DNA of 64,000 nt, taken from assembly GCA_023014485.1 (NCBI GenBank), contig JAJOZX010000998.1, forward strand, positions 482,501 through 546,500, given 5' to 3'. Both the position numbers and the translations under genes were made by a program. The DNA is from Bathynomus jamesi (Eukaryota; Arthropoda; Malacostraca; Isopoda; Cirolanidae). Numbering within the stretch: position 1 is the first letter of the stretch; each line of letters opens with the position of its first letter. The notes under the pieces were generated by a model, which saw nothing but the letters and a program-made list of their open reading frames with translations, ran no database searches and had not been told where the DNA came from. Positions 1 through 10,794 of the stretch are shown here, piece after piece.

Positions 1-1732
1 GCGGCAAATCGTTCGTCTTTCCTGGGTGAGCTTTCAGCTGGCGCAAGAAAGTGAGGTCATTCAATGGAGCCATGTATGCAACACTGGCCTCGTTCCAGTA
101 GCGGCCGTAAAGGAGCGCGATAAACAGGCTTAGTTCCTCGATGTTCCGTTTCTCGGTCTGAAGCAAGGTGAATTGATCTCTGAATAGGAACACCTTGAGC
201 GTGTAAATGGCCTTGGCCATCCATCGCGCATGGTGCATGGCTCCAGGGCTTCGAATTCTCACAGGACCGTCAAGCTTCCCTCCCAAGAAAAGGAGGCAGA
301 GAAGCATCAGTTCTTCATAGTCCTCCCGCTGGCTCTTCTTCTTGACAGCCTCGTTGTAGTAGGAGACCATTTCCTTCCTCTACTCTGCTGTTTCAATGAA
401 CAGGCTGTCGGGTGCACTCTCGAACTTGTTGCGATCAATGAAATCCCAGTGCTGCTTGAAGCGCTTGAATAGGCCAATTTCAGGTCCAGTAGATGTTCCG
501 AAACAAGCACCGAAGGCCGCAGCAAGGACGACTTCTACCACGTGGTGTCGGCAAGCGATCCACACCAGATCACTACTCAACTCCTTTTCAATGAGAGGAG
601 AAGCTCCAGCATGAAGTCCCGTGTTAGACGCAGTTGTATCAAAAACAAGACCTCGAACGTTGCCCCTCAAAGACCAGTCGTCCACAAGCTTCAGGCACGC
701 CTGAGCCTGAGATGCTCTAGTTGCAGCAGCTACCATTGGAACTCCAAGGAGTTTCTCTTCCCCGTTACCGGTTACAAGCACAGCCACACGGTCCACCACC
801 TCTAACCCATGGGAGATATCTGTAAGCAGCTTACTATCCCAGTGCAAGAGAAGGGGCTCATGGGTCTTGAAAGTGGCCTGATCTTCGCGGCACACCGCTT
901 CACGTGTACATTCTCTCACGCGACGAATGGTGCTGCGTGAGATTGACACTTCGTCCAAGTTGTGCCCCAGCGATTTAATAGTTGCTGCGACCACTGCTAT
1001 TCCTTTCCTGTCACTGATGTTGTGGCGATCCAAGGTTAAGGAAATGTCAGGCGTGATCACAGACTTCAATCGCTTAGGAGTGGAACGTTTTCGTGCTGAC
1101 TCCTTAAAAACTACAGTATCTGAATCTGATGATTCAGATGTGCTTGAACTAGAAGCCTCCAGTTCTCCCTGTGACCATCTCGCATCCGCCTCGCGCTTGG
1201 CCTTCTCCTCTCGGTTCATCTCCGCCTCACACCGAATCCTCTTCCTCGTTTGTTGGTCAGCCATTTTCTTGTCAATCGGGCCAAAGCTGGAGGAAGTGGG
1301 ATTATCGAGCTGAGCGACAAGGAAGTTCTTGTCTTCCTCATTCATCATGGTCTCGAGGGCGTCATGACGTGAAAGATCGAACACATCGTCAAGGTCTCCG
1401 CGAAATATGTCCTCCTTCATTCTGTAGGATGGGAAATTCTTTGTGCGGTTCTTCTTCAGCCCCTTGTATTGCTCGTACAGTTTCAGGAGCTTCTTCTCAG
1501 CGTATCTGGTATCCGTCATTGGAACGTTTGCTTTTGTCCAAAACGGGATCAAAGCCTCAATCGTCATCACCGCACTGTTATATTGTGTCTTCCTCTCCTC
1601 CAGATGGTGGAACATGAATTTCCGGAGGACTTGAAGCTTGGTAGGGAGTCCTGCCCTAGTTAACTTCTCCTCCGGCTTCCCTAGTAACCACACCTCACTG
1701 CTAGACCGTGTTTTTGATTGCTTCGGCGGCAT
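1..1732 (-). pseudogene. Transposase-like gene with in-frame stop, open at window edge
   Basis: The frame opens with MPPKQSKTRSSSEV at 1732 and runs 450 residues to a TAG at 380-382. The same frame continues past the stop without another one (next residues RKEMVSYYNEAVKKK, later HHARWMAKAIYTLKVFLF) to the window edge. Residues about 160-230 are charged and serine-rich. Residues about 355-400 carry GLVFDTTASNTG and WIACRHHVVEVV. By analogy these resemble the second acidic block, the CxxH block and, downstream, the RW block of hAT-type RNase H-fold transposases; that is inference. I recall similar uncharacterised proteins in other invertebrate genomes but cannot name the family. The single stop in a long open frame suggests a recent loss, readthrough or an assembly error. 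Confidence 0.6.
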
Positions 1733-1740
1733 TTCTACAC

Positions 1741-2790
1741 ATTCCTACAAAAGAAGAAGCCAAATTTAGTCATACTATAGTAATCAGTCATTAGTGAGAC
1801 ACGTCATGCATGATTGAGCGACCTCTTAACGACACCGTAGACCAACCATACTTCACACAGTTATTCACACTAAGTGTAGGAACAAAAGCAACAAAGACCC
1901 AAAAGTGAAATCTCAGATGCTAAATTTTCCCTATGCTTGTGAACCACCCTAAATTACACAGTATATTGTTTTGTGACTCATTTAACTCATGAATTATATA
2001 AAATACCTTTAAAAACATTTATTTTAAAATTTTTGAAAATTTTAGTACTACATAAAATATACATAGAAAAATGTAATTTTTATGCAGTCAATAAAATCTA
2101 CATAAATATATTGAAAAGGAATGCAGCCAAAAGCTTTGTTTGAGCTTTTTTTTGTTTAATTTTTAAATTAAGATAAACTAAGATAAAACCTAGCCTTCAA
2201 CATAAACCAAAATCCTGGTACTGTTTTTTAAGGTAACTTAATAATATTCGGTTCCTCTTACTTGATACTTATTATTTGTTTGTTTGCTTCAATCATTTGT
2301 ATTTGCCCCTCTGATTCGTGAATTTCAGGTAGGACCTATAGGTCAGCCATTTCTAGGTTTCAGATTGGGATTTTTGATTTATTAAGATTTTCAAATACGT
2401 TGATTTTGAATCATAGGTTATTTTCCAGCCTTAATATGTCTTAAAACCGTTTGTCATTTCTAATAATACGGTACACGCAGGATATTTTGATTTTTTTAAT
2501 TTCTGATATTTTCTGAAGGTGTAATTGAATTTTACATTGTCATTTGTTTTAGATTAGCTATGATGAGAACTATGATCAAAAGCAAGTGTGTTATCGCACA
2601 TTAAGTGAGTTGTTTATTGGCCATCTGCCTTGGAATTTTGAAAGAAACCCTTTATTTCATATGTTAAACAAAAATATAATTTCAATGCAAATATGAATAT
2701 CAAGCCCAACAAAATAATCCAACTTCTCTTATACGTCTTATATTTCATTATACATAGAAACAACACAGATTACGAACAATTTAATCTGCC
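1741..2790. other. AT-rich stretch, no gene seen
   Basis: This stretch lies upstream of the transposase-like gene. It is AT-rich with poly-T runs. I see no ORF with protein-like composition, no inverted termini and no tandem repeat. It may hold the 5' end of the neighbouring element, but no boundary is visible. Confidence 0.4.
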
Positions 2791-2839
2791 GCGTAATCTT
2801 GATGCACTTTAGACATGTCTATTATATATACACATATTT

Positions 2840-3240
2840 TGAAAAATTTAACGGCAGTAGAAAACAAATTAAACAAACAGTTAAATTTTTAACTAAGAGG
2901 CAGCTCACTCATTTTTTCTTGATCATTTGTGTATTCGGTCACTCCATCTACCAACAAACCAATATTCTCTTTACACTGCATTTTTTTTTTCGCAAACGTG
3001 TAGTAGTATTTTGCGTTATTTGTCATGTTTTCTACTACATTGTTTTCCTCCACGTTTATCTTTTGGAGGAATGTATGTTTTAGGTCCATTTCTATTTCGC
3101 ATAGTTTTTTTTTCTAGTTTGAGTTCCCTTGTTTCAGTTCTACATCTGTGGAAATTTTGTACGGTTTGTTTATGTTGTCTAAATAATCTTATTTTTTCGT
3201 GAAGTAGAAATTCTCAATTTACTTTCTTTAAATCTTCATT
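2840..3240 (-). pseudogene. Non-LTR retrotransposon linker fragment (between endonuclease and RT)
   Basis: The minus-strand frame at 2889-3089 contains NAKYYYTFAKKK followed by KENIGLLVDGVTEYTND and then EKMSEL. This pattern, aromatic-rich NPKxFWxY(V/A)K followed by IGxLxxDG and a DxEK block, is typical of the segment between endonuclease and reverse transcriptase in CR1/L2-type ORF2 proteins. The frame is broken on both sides. It lies in the right order and orientation to be the downstream part of the endonuclease fragments at 4440-7414, with the foldback element at 3359-4367 inserted between them. That single-element reading is inference. Confidence 0.5.
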
Positions 3241-3368
3241 TACACTTTCCCAATCTACTTTCTTTGAATTTTTGTCTAAACCTTCAGATATTCCTTCTGA
3301 TTCTCTGGGATGCGTTTATGGTTCTCCGGTTGTAACTTTATTTTTATATCGACTAGGTGGCGCTAGGA

Positions 3369-3480
3369 CAGTTTGCCTACGGACAATTTGCCTACGGACA
3401 GTTTGCCTACGGACAGTTTGCCTACGGACAGTTTGCCTACTGGACAGTTTGCCTACTGGACATTATGCCTATGGACACCA
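3369..3480 (+). repeat. 15-bp subterminal tandem array, left arm
   Basis: About seven copies of GGACAGTTTGCCTAC, the last ones diverging to GGACATTATGCCTAT. The mirror array on the right arm lies at about 4255-4362. Terminal tandem arrays of this kind are common in foldback and Mutator-like elements. Confidence 0.85.
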
Positions 3481-3595
3481 TGCCTATGTGGTATATTTAT
3501 CCTTACCTTATTTAACTTATTTAACTTATTTAACTCAGATTCATGCAAAAGAATTAATTCAAAATTAAAATGTGTTGTTGCCCTTAATAGCATAA

Positions 3596-3760
3596 ATGTC
3601 TGAAAATATATCAAGTAAGAAAGGGAAACAGAAGTTTTCACATAATGGATATTTGTATGTGTTTGATAAATGTAGCAAGCGCAACCCTTCGTTACTTTTT
3701 TGGCGGTGCGAGCAAAAGAGTCAGTGTATTATAAGGTGTGTATATATAATATGGGTACTT
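3596..3760 (+). pseudogene. FLYWCH zinc-finger fragment, left arm
   Basis: The frame starts MSENISSKKGKQKF and continues HNGYLYVFDKCSKR, then LLFWRCEQKSQCIIRC. The order of hydrophobic/aromatic pair, FW-x-C and a downstream C matches the FLYWCH DNA-binding finger, a WRKY-GCM1-like fold often carried by Mutator-like transposons. The frame stops soon after the cysteines and the final histidine is not obvious, so the finger is probably incomplete. There is no transposase downstream. Confidence 0.6.
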
Positions 3761-3780
3761 TTCCGTTATCTGCCCCCTTG

Positions 3781-3965
3781 ACGATTGGTTAGGTTAAGTC
3801 GTGATATTTTCGTTAAAACTAACGAAAATATCACGACTTAACCTAACCAATCGTCAAGGGCGTGCAGTTGACCTAACCGGGCAGTGACGATTGGTTAGGT
3901 TAAGTTGTGATATTTTTGATAGTTTTAATGAAAATATCATGACTGAACCTAACCAATCGTCAATG
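3781..3965. repeat. Nested palindromes at the foldback core
   Basis: TGACGATTGGTTAGGTTAAG and its reverse complement alternate four times. The first pair (about 3780-3860) is nearly perfect, with a loop of a few bases around AAAACTAACG. The second pair (about 3888-3962) is imperfect. The stretch can form two separate hairpins inside the larger hairpin made by the element arms. Confidence 0.85.
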
Positions 3966-4143
3966 GGGCAGATAACGGAAAAGTACCCATATTATATATA
4001 CACCTTATAATACACTGACTCTTTTGCTCGCACCGCCAAAAAAGTAACGAAGGGTCGCGCTTGCTACATTTATCAAACACATACAAATATCCATTATGTG
4101 AAAACTTCTGTTTCCCTTTCTTACTTGATATATTTTCAGACAT
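3965..4143 (-). pseudogene. FLYWCH zinc-finger fragment, right arm
   Basis: Mirror copy of the left-arm frame. It differs by single residues, for example KRDPS in place of KRNPS. The near identity of two arms facing each other implies recent formation of the inverted structure or gene conversion between arms. Confidence 0.6.
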
Positions 4144-4439
4144 TTATGCTATTAAGGGCAACAACACATTTTAATTTTGAATTAATTCTTTTGCATGAAT
4201 CTGAAGTTAAATAAGTTAAATAAGTTAAATAAGGTAAGGATAAATATACCACATAGGCATGGTGTCCATAGGCATAATGTCCAGTAGGCAAACTGTCCAG
4301 TAGGCAAACTGTCCAGTAGGCAAACTGTCCGTAGGCAAACTGTCCGTAGGCAAACTGTCCGGCCACGGACTAGGTTATGGTCAGAAAATTTTGCTCGTTA
4401 CCTTTTTATTTATTACTGTGTCATTGTTATTTTTCAAAA

Positions 4440-5709
4440 TTAAATAAAAATGTTATTTTTTTCTAGTCGCTTCACAGATTTCTTGGGTAAGTGTATAATG
4501 TTCCATAGTATCTGATAGCATTGTTGCCTTGGTTCTACCCTCGTTTGTAATGTTACCATGAAACTTCTCAACATATATAACGTAGTCATTTTTCTCCCAT
4601 GTTGTGAATGGAAAGTTAAAATTCCCACAAATTAAAATATTTGGGGCTGGTCTTTTAAGTGATTTTAACATGTTTTCCATTTCATTTATAACGAATTGGA
4701 ATTCACTTTTTATGGTGTTTAGTGGTCTGTACACCAGGGTGTCTTTTTCTAGGCGGATCGGCGGATCTAATTCGCACGAAATTTTTAGGCTCACAGGGAG
4801 GAAGGAAGGAAGGAAGGAAGGAAGGAAGGAAGGAGACATCAGAGATTATGGTTTTGATAAGAGAGGCAAAACTATGAGTAGGATGCTCAAGCAGAAGTCA
4901 AGATTTCCGTTTCAGGACACCTAGAGATGACTTATTCAACTTCAAGTAAGAAGGTGAAATTGGTGGAACTTCCATCATCAGTTTCTTGAAGAAGAAAGCT
5001 AAACATCTTGGGAGGAAAAAAGTACTTTAATTTTTATTCAACAATATTTTTTAAAGTTCTGGAATTCTGGAAGTATAAAAGTATACGTTTTGTTTTAAAT
5101 GGCAATATCTTTTTTGCTTTTAGATTCTGTCAATTTAAGTTTACCAACTTATTTGTGGATTTTAGCATTTATTTAGAACCTAGCTTTTTTAGAAAACATT
5201 GTTAACAGTGATAATTGATATTAAATTTTAATTATTGAGTGAACAAGCTTTGTGGACTTATTTTTCACTACATAATTTCACAGGAAATCTTTACAACAAA
5301 TGGAGATCCGCAGGAAGTTTTCAATAAAAAGACATCCTGCTGTACACGTTCATAATGATTAGGTTGAGTTCTTTTAACTTCTAAAATAAGAATTTCGACT
5401 TTGCTGTTTGATTTCCTTACGTTCACTTCACATACTGTATGTATATGTTTTCACGAAGATACAACACCCTCCTCCTCTCCTAGCAAATCTATCTGCTCTG
5501 TCTATGTCGTAGTTCAGTACTACTATTTCAGTATCCTCGATGCAGTTTCACAGCCTGTTTTTGCGATTACGTAAGTGTGTTTCCGTTAGGCATATGATAT
5601 CTATGCTCGTTTCCAGAGATAAATTTTGCAAGTATTGTAATTTGACGTCTGCATGGTCAGTGTATAGGCCTTGAATATATGTGCATAATAAATTTATAAG
5701 GTTACTAAT
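4440..5709 (-). pseudogene. Non-LTR retrotransposon endonuclease (APE type), broken
   Basis: Read on the minus strand, the part near 5548-5709 gives YIQGLYTDHADVK and then DIICLTETHLRN, the opening of an apurinic-like endonuclease. After a frame break at about 5545 the sequence reads RRGGGCCIFVKTY (about 5460), the conserved GGG(V)AI(Y)VK block. The part at 4453-4760 gives ILICGNFNFPFTTWE, matching the GDFN block with D replaced by N. Several stops and shifts separate these pieces. About 450 bp near 4800-5290 contains unrelated sequence and a GGAA array. This copy cannot make an active enzyme. It continues upstream beyond the hAT insertion at 7128. Confidence 0.65.
4797..4834 (+). repeat. (GGAA)n microsatellite
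   Basis: About nine GGAA/AGGA units interrupt the endonuclease fragment. Confidence 0.9.
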
Positions 5710-6096
5710 TAGTGATGTAGCGGATGTCATTTTTTTCACATCCGCGGACGCGGATGCGGATGCGGATGTTTGGTTTCAACATCCGCGGATGCGGATGCGG
5801 ATGTCTACATTTTCGTTATTTTTTAGGATATATTCGAGATTTGTTGTGTTTAACGTATATAATAAGTTATTATATAGAGAGAGCTGTAGCTATAATGTAG
5901 TATAATTGATTAATTGTACAATAATTGCTGTACTTTTCTCTGAACATATAAAATAATATCAAGCATCTAACTAATATAGAAATCAATTAGTGAATTCGTC
6001 TGCAAATAAATTCGTTATATTTTGTTGAGTTTCAGCCACAATTAGAAACCATAATTGTGTTACCAGGATGCGGGACGTGAACCCAACTCAAATGCA

Positions 6097-6400
6097 TCCT
6101 TAATTAGCTTGATAACTATTTATATTAAGTTTAAAGTTTTATTAGGCATATTTATAAATGAGTAATTAAAATAAAGTAAACTAAGATGTTCATCGTTTAA
6201 TGTTCAAACTTAATTATAGGAAGGTTATGCTTAAGGAATATTATAGAAAGAGATCCTTAATTAGCTTGATAACTATTTATATTAAGTTTAAAGTTTTATT
6301 AGGCATATTTATAAATGAGTAATAAAATAAAGTAAACTAAGATGTTCATCGTTTAATGTTCAAACTTAATTATAGGAAGGTTATGCTTAAGGAACATTAA
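6097..6400 (+). repeat. Direct tandem duplication, period about 155 bp
   Basis: The block beginning CCTTAATTAGCTTGATAACT occurs at about 6099 and again at 6254 and stays alike to GGTTATGCTTAAGGAA. The second copy overlaps the 3' end of the transposase frame, so it arose by duplication of the gene's 3' end within the hAT element. Confidence 0.85.
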
Positions 6401-6733
6401 TTTTTCTGCCTTTTCTGCTGCCAGTCTGTTTCTCTTTTCATCATATATTAATCCAGCACTGCTAAATAATCTCTCGCTTGGTACGTTTGTTGGAGGACAG
6501 GCTAAATGTTTCCTTGCAAGTTCACTCAAGTATGGATAGATATTCTGCGTATTTTTCCACCAACTAATAGGATTGTCACATGCAGCCAGGCGTTTTTCTT
6601 GGTGATAGCTCTCGATCATTTTTACTACATCTTTTGACATCGCGTAGGTCTCGTCATTGCTGCTGCTTGACTCAAGAAACTGAGAGACAGATTCTGTGAT
6701 AGATTTGCTTGTTGAAGGTGTTGGTTCTGTCAC
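6353..6733 (-). pseudogene. hAT transposase C-terminal dimerisation domain
   Basis: The 126-residue frame carries DNPISWWKNTQNIYPYL, ARKHLACPPTNVPSERLFS and SAGLIYDEKRNRL, the diagnostic hAT C-terminal (dimerisation) region, ending close to the normal C-terminus. The N-terminal BED finger and the catalytic acidic residues are absent. The Ser/Thr-rich start of the frame continues upstream into a few more related codons (to about 6900) before stops. It belongs to the element at 5710-7119 and probably represents a decayed resident gene. The family is clear; exact lineage is not. Confidence 0.85.
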
Positions 6734-7127
6734 TGAAACTTTTATTCTTTTGGTGGGTGGCGAAGCGACAGATTCAAGAGATTGAAGCTCTTCAACTGCT
6801 TTGCCAAGTGATGATTTAACTCGTTCTAATGTACTAGGTGAAAATAACTTAGCTTTGTAACGTGGATCTAAGTAGGTTGCAAGAGAGTAACTTCATACAA
6901 GAACAGCCTCTCGTCTTGTCGCTTGCATCACTTTTGCGCACAATGAACTAGTTCTATTAATATGGTAGAATTTGATAATTTCCGCTTATTAATGACGTTT
7001 TATCTCAACGGTCCACATCCGCAGTCCAAAGTGCGGATGCGGACGCGGATGAGGATGCAAGAAAATGTGCGGATGTTCCGCGGATGCGGATGCGGATGCG
7101 GATGTGACCTACATCACTATTACTAAT

Positions 7128-7414
7128 CTTCGTGCTCGATTTTCCTGGATAATGGTCGTTTTCTGGTGGATGTTGTCGGTTTCCGTTTGATGCTATTGGG
7201 TGGGTCTTGCATTTAGGAGTAGTGTGGCCCTTGATAACATTGTGGCCCTTGATATCATTGTGAATGTTGTATTGACGGTGGGTAGTGTTGGATAAGATGG
7301 TGATGTATGTAATGCTGGTGTACATATATCTACGAAGTTCAGTCTTTTTTCATCAGAAGGGACACTTGTGCTTTTATCGTTCTCATTTCTTCTAAAAAAT
7401 AACTTCATAGCCAT
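7128..7414 (-). pseudogene. 5' portion of the non-LTR ORF2 split by hAT
   Basis: Immediately outside the right hAT duplication the minus strand reads a basic, low-complexity leader (MAMKLFFRRNENDKSTSVPS and onward) that joins, with shifts, to the endonuclease opening on the far side of the hAT. I take it as the N-terminal part of the same ORF2 or of a preceding ORF1. It has no catalytic motif of its own. Confidence 0.4.
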
Positions 7415-7439
7415 TGTTATTACTTTTTCTATTTAGGGT

Positions 7440-7850
7440 TTGAGCTGTTCTCCCTAGTTCTCTTCTTTCAGTACCCTCAATATCAAAATACGGGCACTCC
7501 ATATTTAGACATTTTTTCTCTCAATTGACCGTCTTGCACATGGATAAAATAAAAAGCAGTTTGTTCCTTACCTACAACTTCCATTCCTCATTATGTAGAA
7601 ACAATTTTTTTATGATTAGCACTGGTATGCAACATACAGTATCTGATGTTTCAACATACATAACTGTTTTTTATCAATTCAGGTGCTCTGAATCCAAAAA
7701 TCACATCCATTTTTCTCATCACGTACAGTTTTCTGGCAAATACCTATCACCCATTTTGTATGGGTGGTATATAGACATACACCCAATTATGCAATATATG
7801 TGTACAATATATACACAGAATGATTTATTCATTATGTTTATATGCAGATA
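7440..7850. other. No gene recognised
   Basis: AT-rich sequence between two minus-strand retrotransposons. A 122-codon plus-strand frame here (7525-7893) has no recognisable domain and runs into the tail repeat of the neighbouring element, so I do not treat it as a gene. Confidence 0.4.
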
Positions 7851-8039
7851 CTATATGAAAATGAAAATGAAAATGTTTATTGGCAGACTATAGTCCATAT
7901 GACAAATATTAGCAATACAATGACAGTTCACATACTAAGGATAAAAATATATACAATTAATTAGAAATAATAGAGTAATGTCGACGTTAAGTGGAGCTAC
8001 AGACAGACGTTTTCGTACCAAGAAGTCCATAGCTTAGAG

Positions 8040-8230
8040 CAGGGGTCACCAACCTGGGCGGTAGCGCCCACTAGTGGGCTCACATTAAAGGTAATTAAAC
8101 ATTTATTTCATTATTTATTTTATCGATTATGTTGATTTATTCTTTTTGATCTAAGGTGGGCGATAAGCTTTTTTAATTTTCAAAAAATTGTAAAAGTGAG
8201 CGGTGAACAAAAAAAAGTTGGTGACCCCTG
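8040..8230. mobile_element. hAT MITE with 8-bp TSD
   Basis: Ends are CAGGGGTCACCAAC and GTTGGTGACCCCTG, perfect 14-bp inverted repeats. GCTTAGAG is duplicated at 8032-8039 and 8231-8238. The 191-bp AT-rich interior encodes nothing. CAGGGG termini with 8-bp duplications are typical of hAT MITEs. It interrupts the L2-like copy. Confidence 0.93.
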
Positions 8231-8289
8231 GCTTAGAGGATAAACGGCAGGACTTATGGATAGCTTGGATAATCGGGTTGGTTTATTTT

Positions 8290-10787
8290 TTAATTCTTTG
8301 TATTAGACTGTATTGAGCACGTCTTGTTACCTCCAGGAAGCTCGGGACATTGCGGGTGGCAAACATTTGCGAAGCTGAGCATCTCTGTGGGTAATTTATG
8401 TAAGAGTCTAAAAGACCTGTTGTACAGCAAATTTAGGGTTCTGCCAGAACCTTTTTTATAATTCACCCAGAGTTGCTGTCCGTATATATTACTGCAGAAA
8501 GTACGAAAGAGAGTGTCTTTAGCTTCATTTGTACAGAACCGAAAGTTCCTTATAGTCATATTCGCTTTAGCACAAAGGCTTCGAGATTGTTTTCTTATAT
8601 CCGAGTCATCACTCAGGAGCTGGTTATAGTTTGACCCAAATACTTAAACTCTTGTACTTCCTAAATTACTTCACCTTTCATTTTAAACCTAATGTCAGCT
8701 GGCTGATTACAGCTTTTAGGATGAAATTGCATCACTTGGTTTTTGTAACATTAAAAAGAATATCATGTTTCCGCGAATACACTTCGCAAACTTTTAGTAA
8801 CCGATCCAAACCTTTAACAGAGGGACTTATTAACACCATATCATCGCATAAACTAAGTTATTTATCCTTGTGTTATCTATACAACATCCCACTGTTGCCT
8901 CATTAAGTGAAGCAATTAATCCGTCAATATACACATTAAACAACATAGGGAAGAGCAAGGAGCCTTGTCTCACCCCGCAAGAGGACCAAAAACATTCGGA
9001 TAGTACATTACCCCACCTAATGGTAAAAGATTGGTGGGAATACCAAAATTTCAATAAATTTAATATGTACATGGGAACCTTCCTGTCTTCTAGTTTTTTA
9101 AATAAAATATTGTGGTTCACTCTATCATATGCCTTACTTATATCTAGGAAACAGCTATAAATAGTTGAATTACTGTCAATGTATTTAGATATTGTTTCTT
9201 TAAGTACATAGATAAACAAGTAAGTTGAGTGGGACCTTTTAAAACCAAACTGATTAGGAGATGTCCATAGGTAATCATTTAATCGGAGTAACAAGAGTTT
9301 TTCTAGTAGTTTCGAGAAGCAGGAAGCACAGCAATAGGCCTGTAATTATTGCTGGAGAGAATGTCTCCATCCTTATTTTTGACCAGGAGCAAGATGAACT
9401 CTGCAGGGATATGGCTATGAGCAAGCATGGCTGATAAGAGCAACGATATATGCAGATATACTACGTCATTGGCATATTTTAAGTGCTCATTCGATAGGTC
9501 ATCTACCCCTGACGCACAACCAGTCTTTAACTCTTTAATTAACCTCTTTACTTCAGGAACTGATATCAAAGTATTTTTCCTTCTCCCTCCACAGGCGTTT
9601 CGCTGCAATCTATCTTAAGATTATCCATACTCACACTGTTAAGAATGTTATAGTGGTTTTTCCACAGCTTTTCAATTTCATTCTCCCCCGACACCCCATC
9701 GATTGTCGGAGGGAGGACACTTTTGACACCCGTTTGATTCTTAACAAATTTCCAAAATTTATTATTATCGTTATTTATGTGAGCTTCACAGGCTTTTGAT
9801 GCTCGAATAGACTCTTCTTCCTGTTTACATCGCCTTATGGCCGCCTTATATTGACCCCTACTTCTACACATATTCATGTATACTGGTCCTAATCTTGGTC
9901 TACCATGAATGCACTACAAATCATAGGCGTCTTTCGATTCCCCCTTCAGGGGGGCACTAAAATCATAGCATCCAGGAATAATCTTAGTATGATAGTTGTA
10001 AGATTTAATCAGGGGGCTTCCTGCTTATCTTAACAGGGATGCTATCTTACTATAATACCTATCTATGAGTTTACAGTGAGAATCATTTGAGCAGGGATTA
10101 TTACAGGCAAGATGCAAAATTTCTAAATTATTAAAGAGTGACCTATTCTGTCTTTATATTCTATTCTCTGTTGCATATTAACATTAGACCAATCGACGCG
10201 ATTATTCTTACCTATTGAATTCTTGCTATGTCGTGTTGGCATAAATTGGTAAAATTAATTAATAATTCTAATAGTCTATGATCAGAAAGGAGGAAATCAT
10301 GCAGAATATGAATTCTAACAATTCGATCCTTTAGATTATTACTAGTGAGACAATGATCAATCCACCTGGTGGTACCACTCATATCACTAACGTATGTAAA
10401 ACTACCACTGGTTACCCTTAATACATCTACATCACTTATACTTAATTTGGCCGACTCGCACATGTTATCCAATTCTACAAAGAATTCCGAGTTCACATGC
10501 AGGTTAAAGTCCCCCATTATTATACAGTGAGAATATTTGGGGTTTTCTGATAATGACTTAATTTTATACAGCAAATCAATGTATTCGTCTAGATTACTGC
10601 CGTTTTTGTATGGTAAATAGCAGTTTACAATTAATATGCAATCATTGTTCACTTGTAATTCAATGCCTAACAACCTTATATTATCGCTTGTTAAAAATTT
10701 TATATGTTTTGGGAAATTTTTCCTTATTAAGAAAGCAACACCACCAAAAGGCCTACCGTACATTAATTCATCTGACATGTGTAGCAT
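8290..10787 (-). pseudogene. L2-like ORF2 (endonuclease + RT), multiply frameshifted
   Basis: Pieces in order along the minus strand are: endonuclease with CIIMGDFNLHV, SGTTRWIDHCLTS and LLSDHR (10787-10212); a linker (9877-9566); the RT start with NNYRPIAVL (9608-9303); RT fingers and palm with CFLDISKAYDRVNHN and GVRQGSLL (9294-8830); and the C-terminal FRFCTNEAKDTLFRTF block (8559-8290). At the YADD site the frame has lost the Asp pair (it reads LVYAMIW). At least four frameshifts separate the pieces. It is inactive and is best read by alignment to the intact 930-residue ORF2 at 23368-26160. Confidence 0.85.
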
Positions 10788-10794
10788 AAAAAAA

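Larger units (their letters stand above)
3359..4367. mobile_element. Mutator-like foldback transposon with FLYWCH-bearing arms
   Basis: Two arms of about 420 bp are reverse complements of one another: about 3360-3785 and 3950-4366. Each arm holds, from outside in, a 15-bp tandem array, an AT-rich stretch with TTAACTTATT repeats, and a FLYWCH-type reading frame. The core is a set of nested palindromes. The flanks share GACTAGGT at 3351-3358 and 4368-4375, with one mismatch if extended to 9 bp. That fits the 8-10 bp duplication expected for Mutator-like elements. The outermost bases are GTGGC on both ends. No transposase is encoded, so the element is non-autonomous. It interrupts the minus-strand non-LTR element. 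The autonomous relative may resemble the element at 55.5-57.2 kb, which also pairs a 15-16 bp array with a FLYWCH domain. Confidence 0.7.
5710..7119. mobile_element. hAT transposon, deletion derivative with 8-bp TSD
   Basis: Termini are TAGTGATGTAG at 5710-5720 and its reverse complement at 7109-7119. Identical 8-bp duplications TTACTAAT flank it at 5702-5709 and 7120-7127. Just inside both ends are GC-rich arrays of GCGGAT units (5741-5802 and 7014-7105), the usual hAT pattern of subterminal transposase-binding repeats. Only the C-terminal part of a transposase remains (6353-6733, minus), so the element is non-autonomous or decayed. It sits in the 5' part of the minus-strand non-LTR ORF2, splitting it just upstream of the LINLLCTYIQGLY block. 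Confidence 0.88.
7857..10790 (-). mobile_element. L2-like non-LTR retrotransposon, 5'-truncated copy
   Basis: This minus-strand copy matches the better copy at 21.6-26.3 kb. It ends at 7857-7875 with the same short tail repeat (GAAAATGAAAATG on the plus strand), which marks the 3' end. It begins abruptly at about 10790 within the endonuclease, so ORF1 and the ORF2 start are missing, as is typical of target-primed reverse transcription that stopped early. A hAT MITE (8040-8230) has inserted in its 3' region. Confidence 0.85.

Noticed and set aside
927..1617. Plus-strand frames over the transposase-like gene
   Set aside because: They are antisense to a longer minus-strand frame with better composition and recognisable motifs.
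3369..4362. Regularly spaced short repeats resembling a CRISPR array
   Set aside because: Units are contiguous 15-mers without unique spacers, mirrored in an inverted repeat, and in a eukaryotic transposon context.
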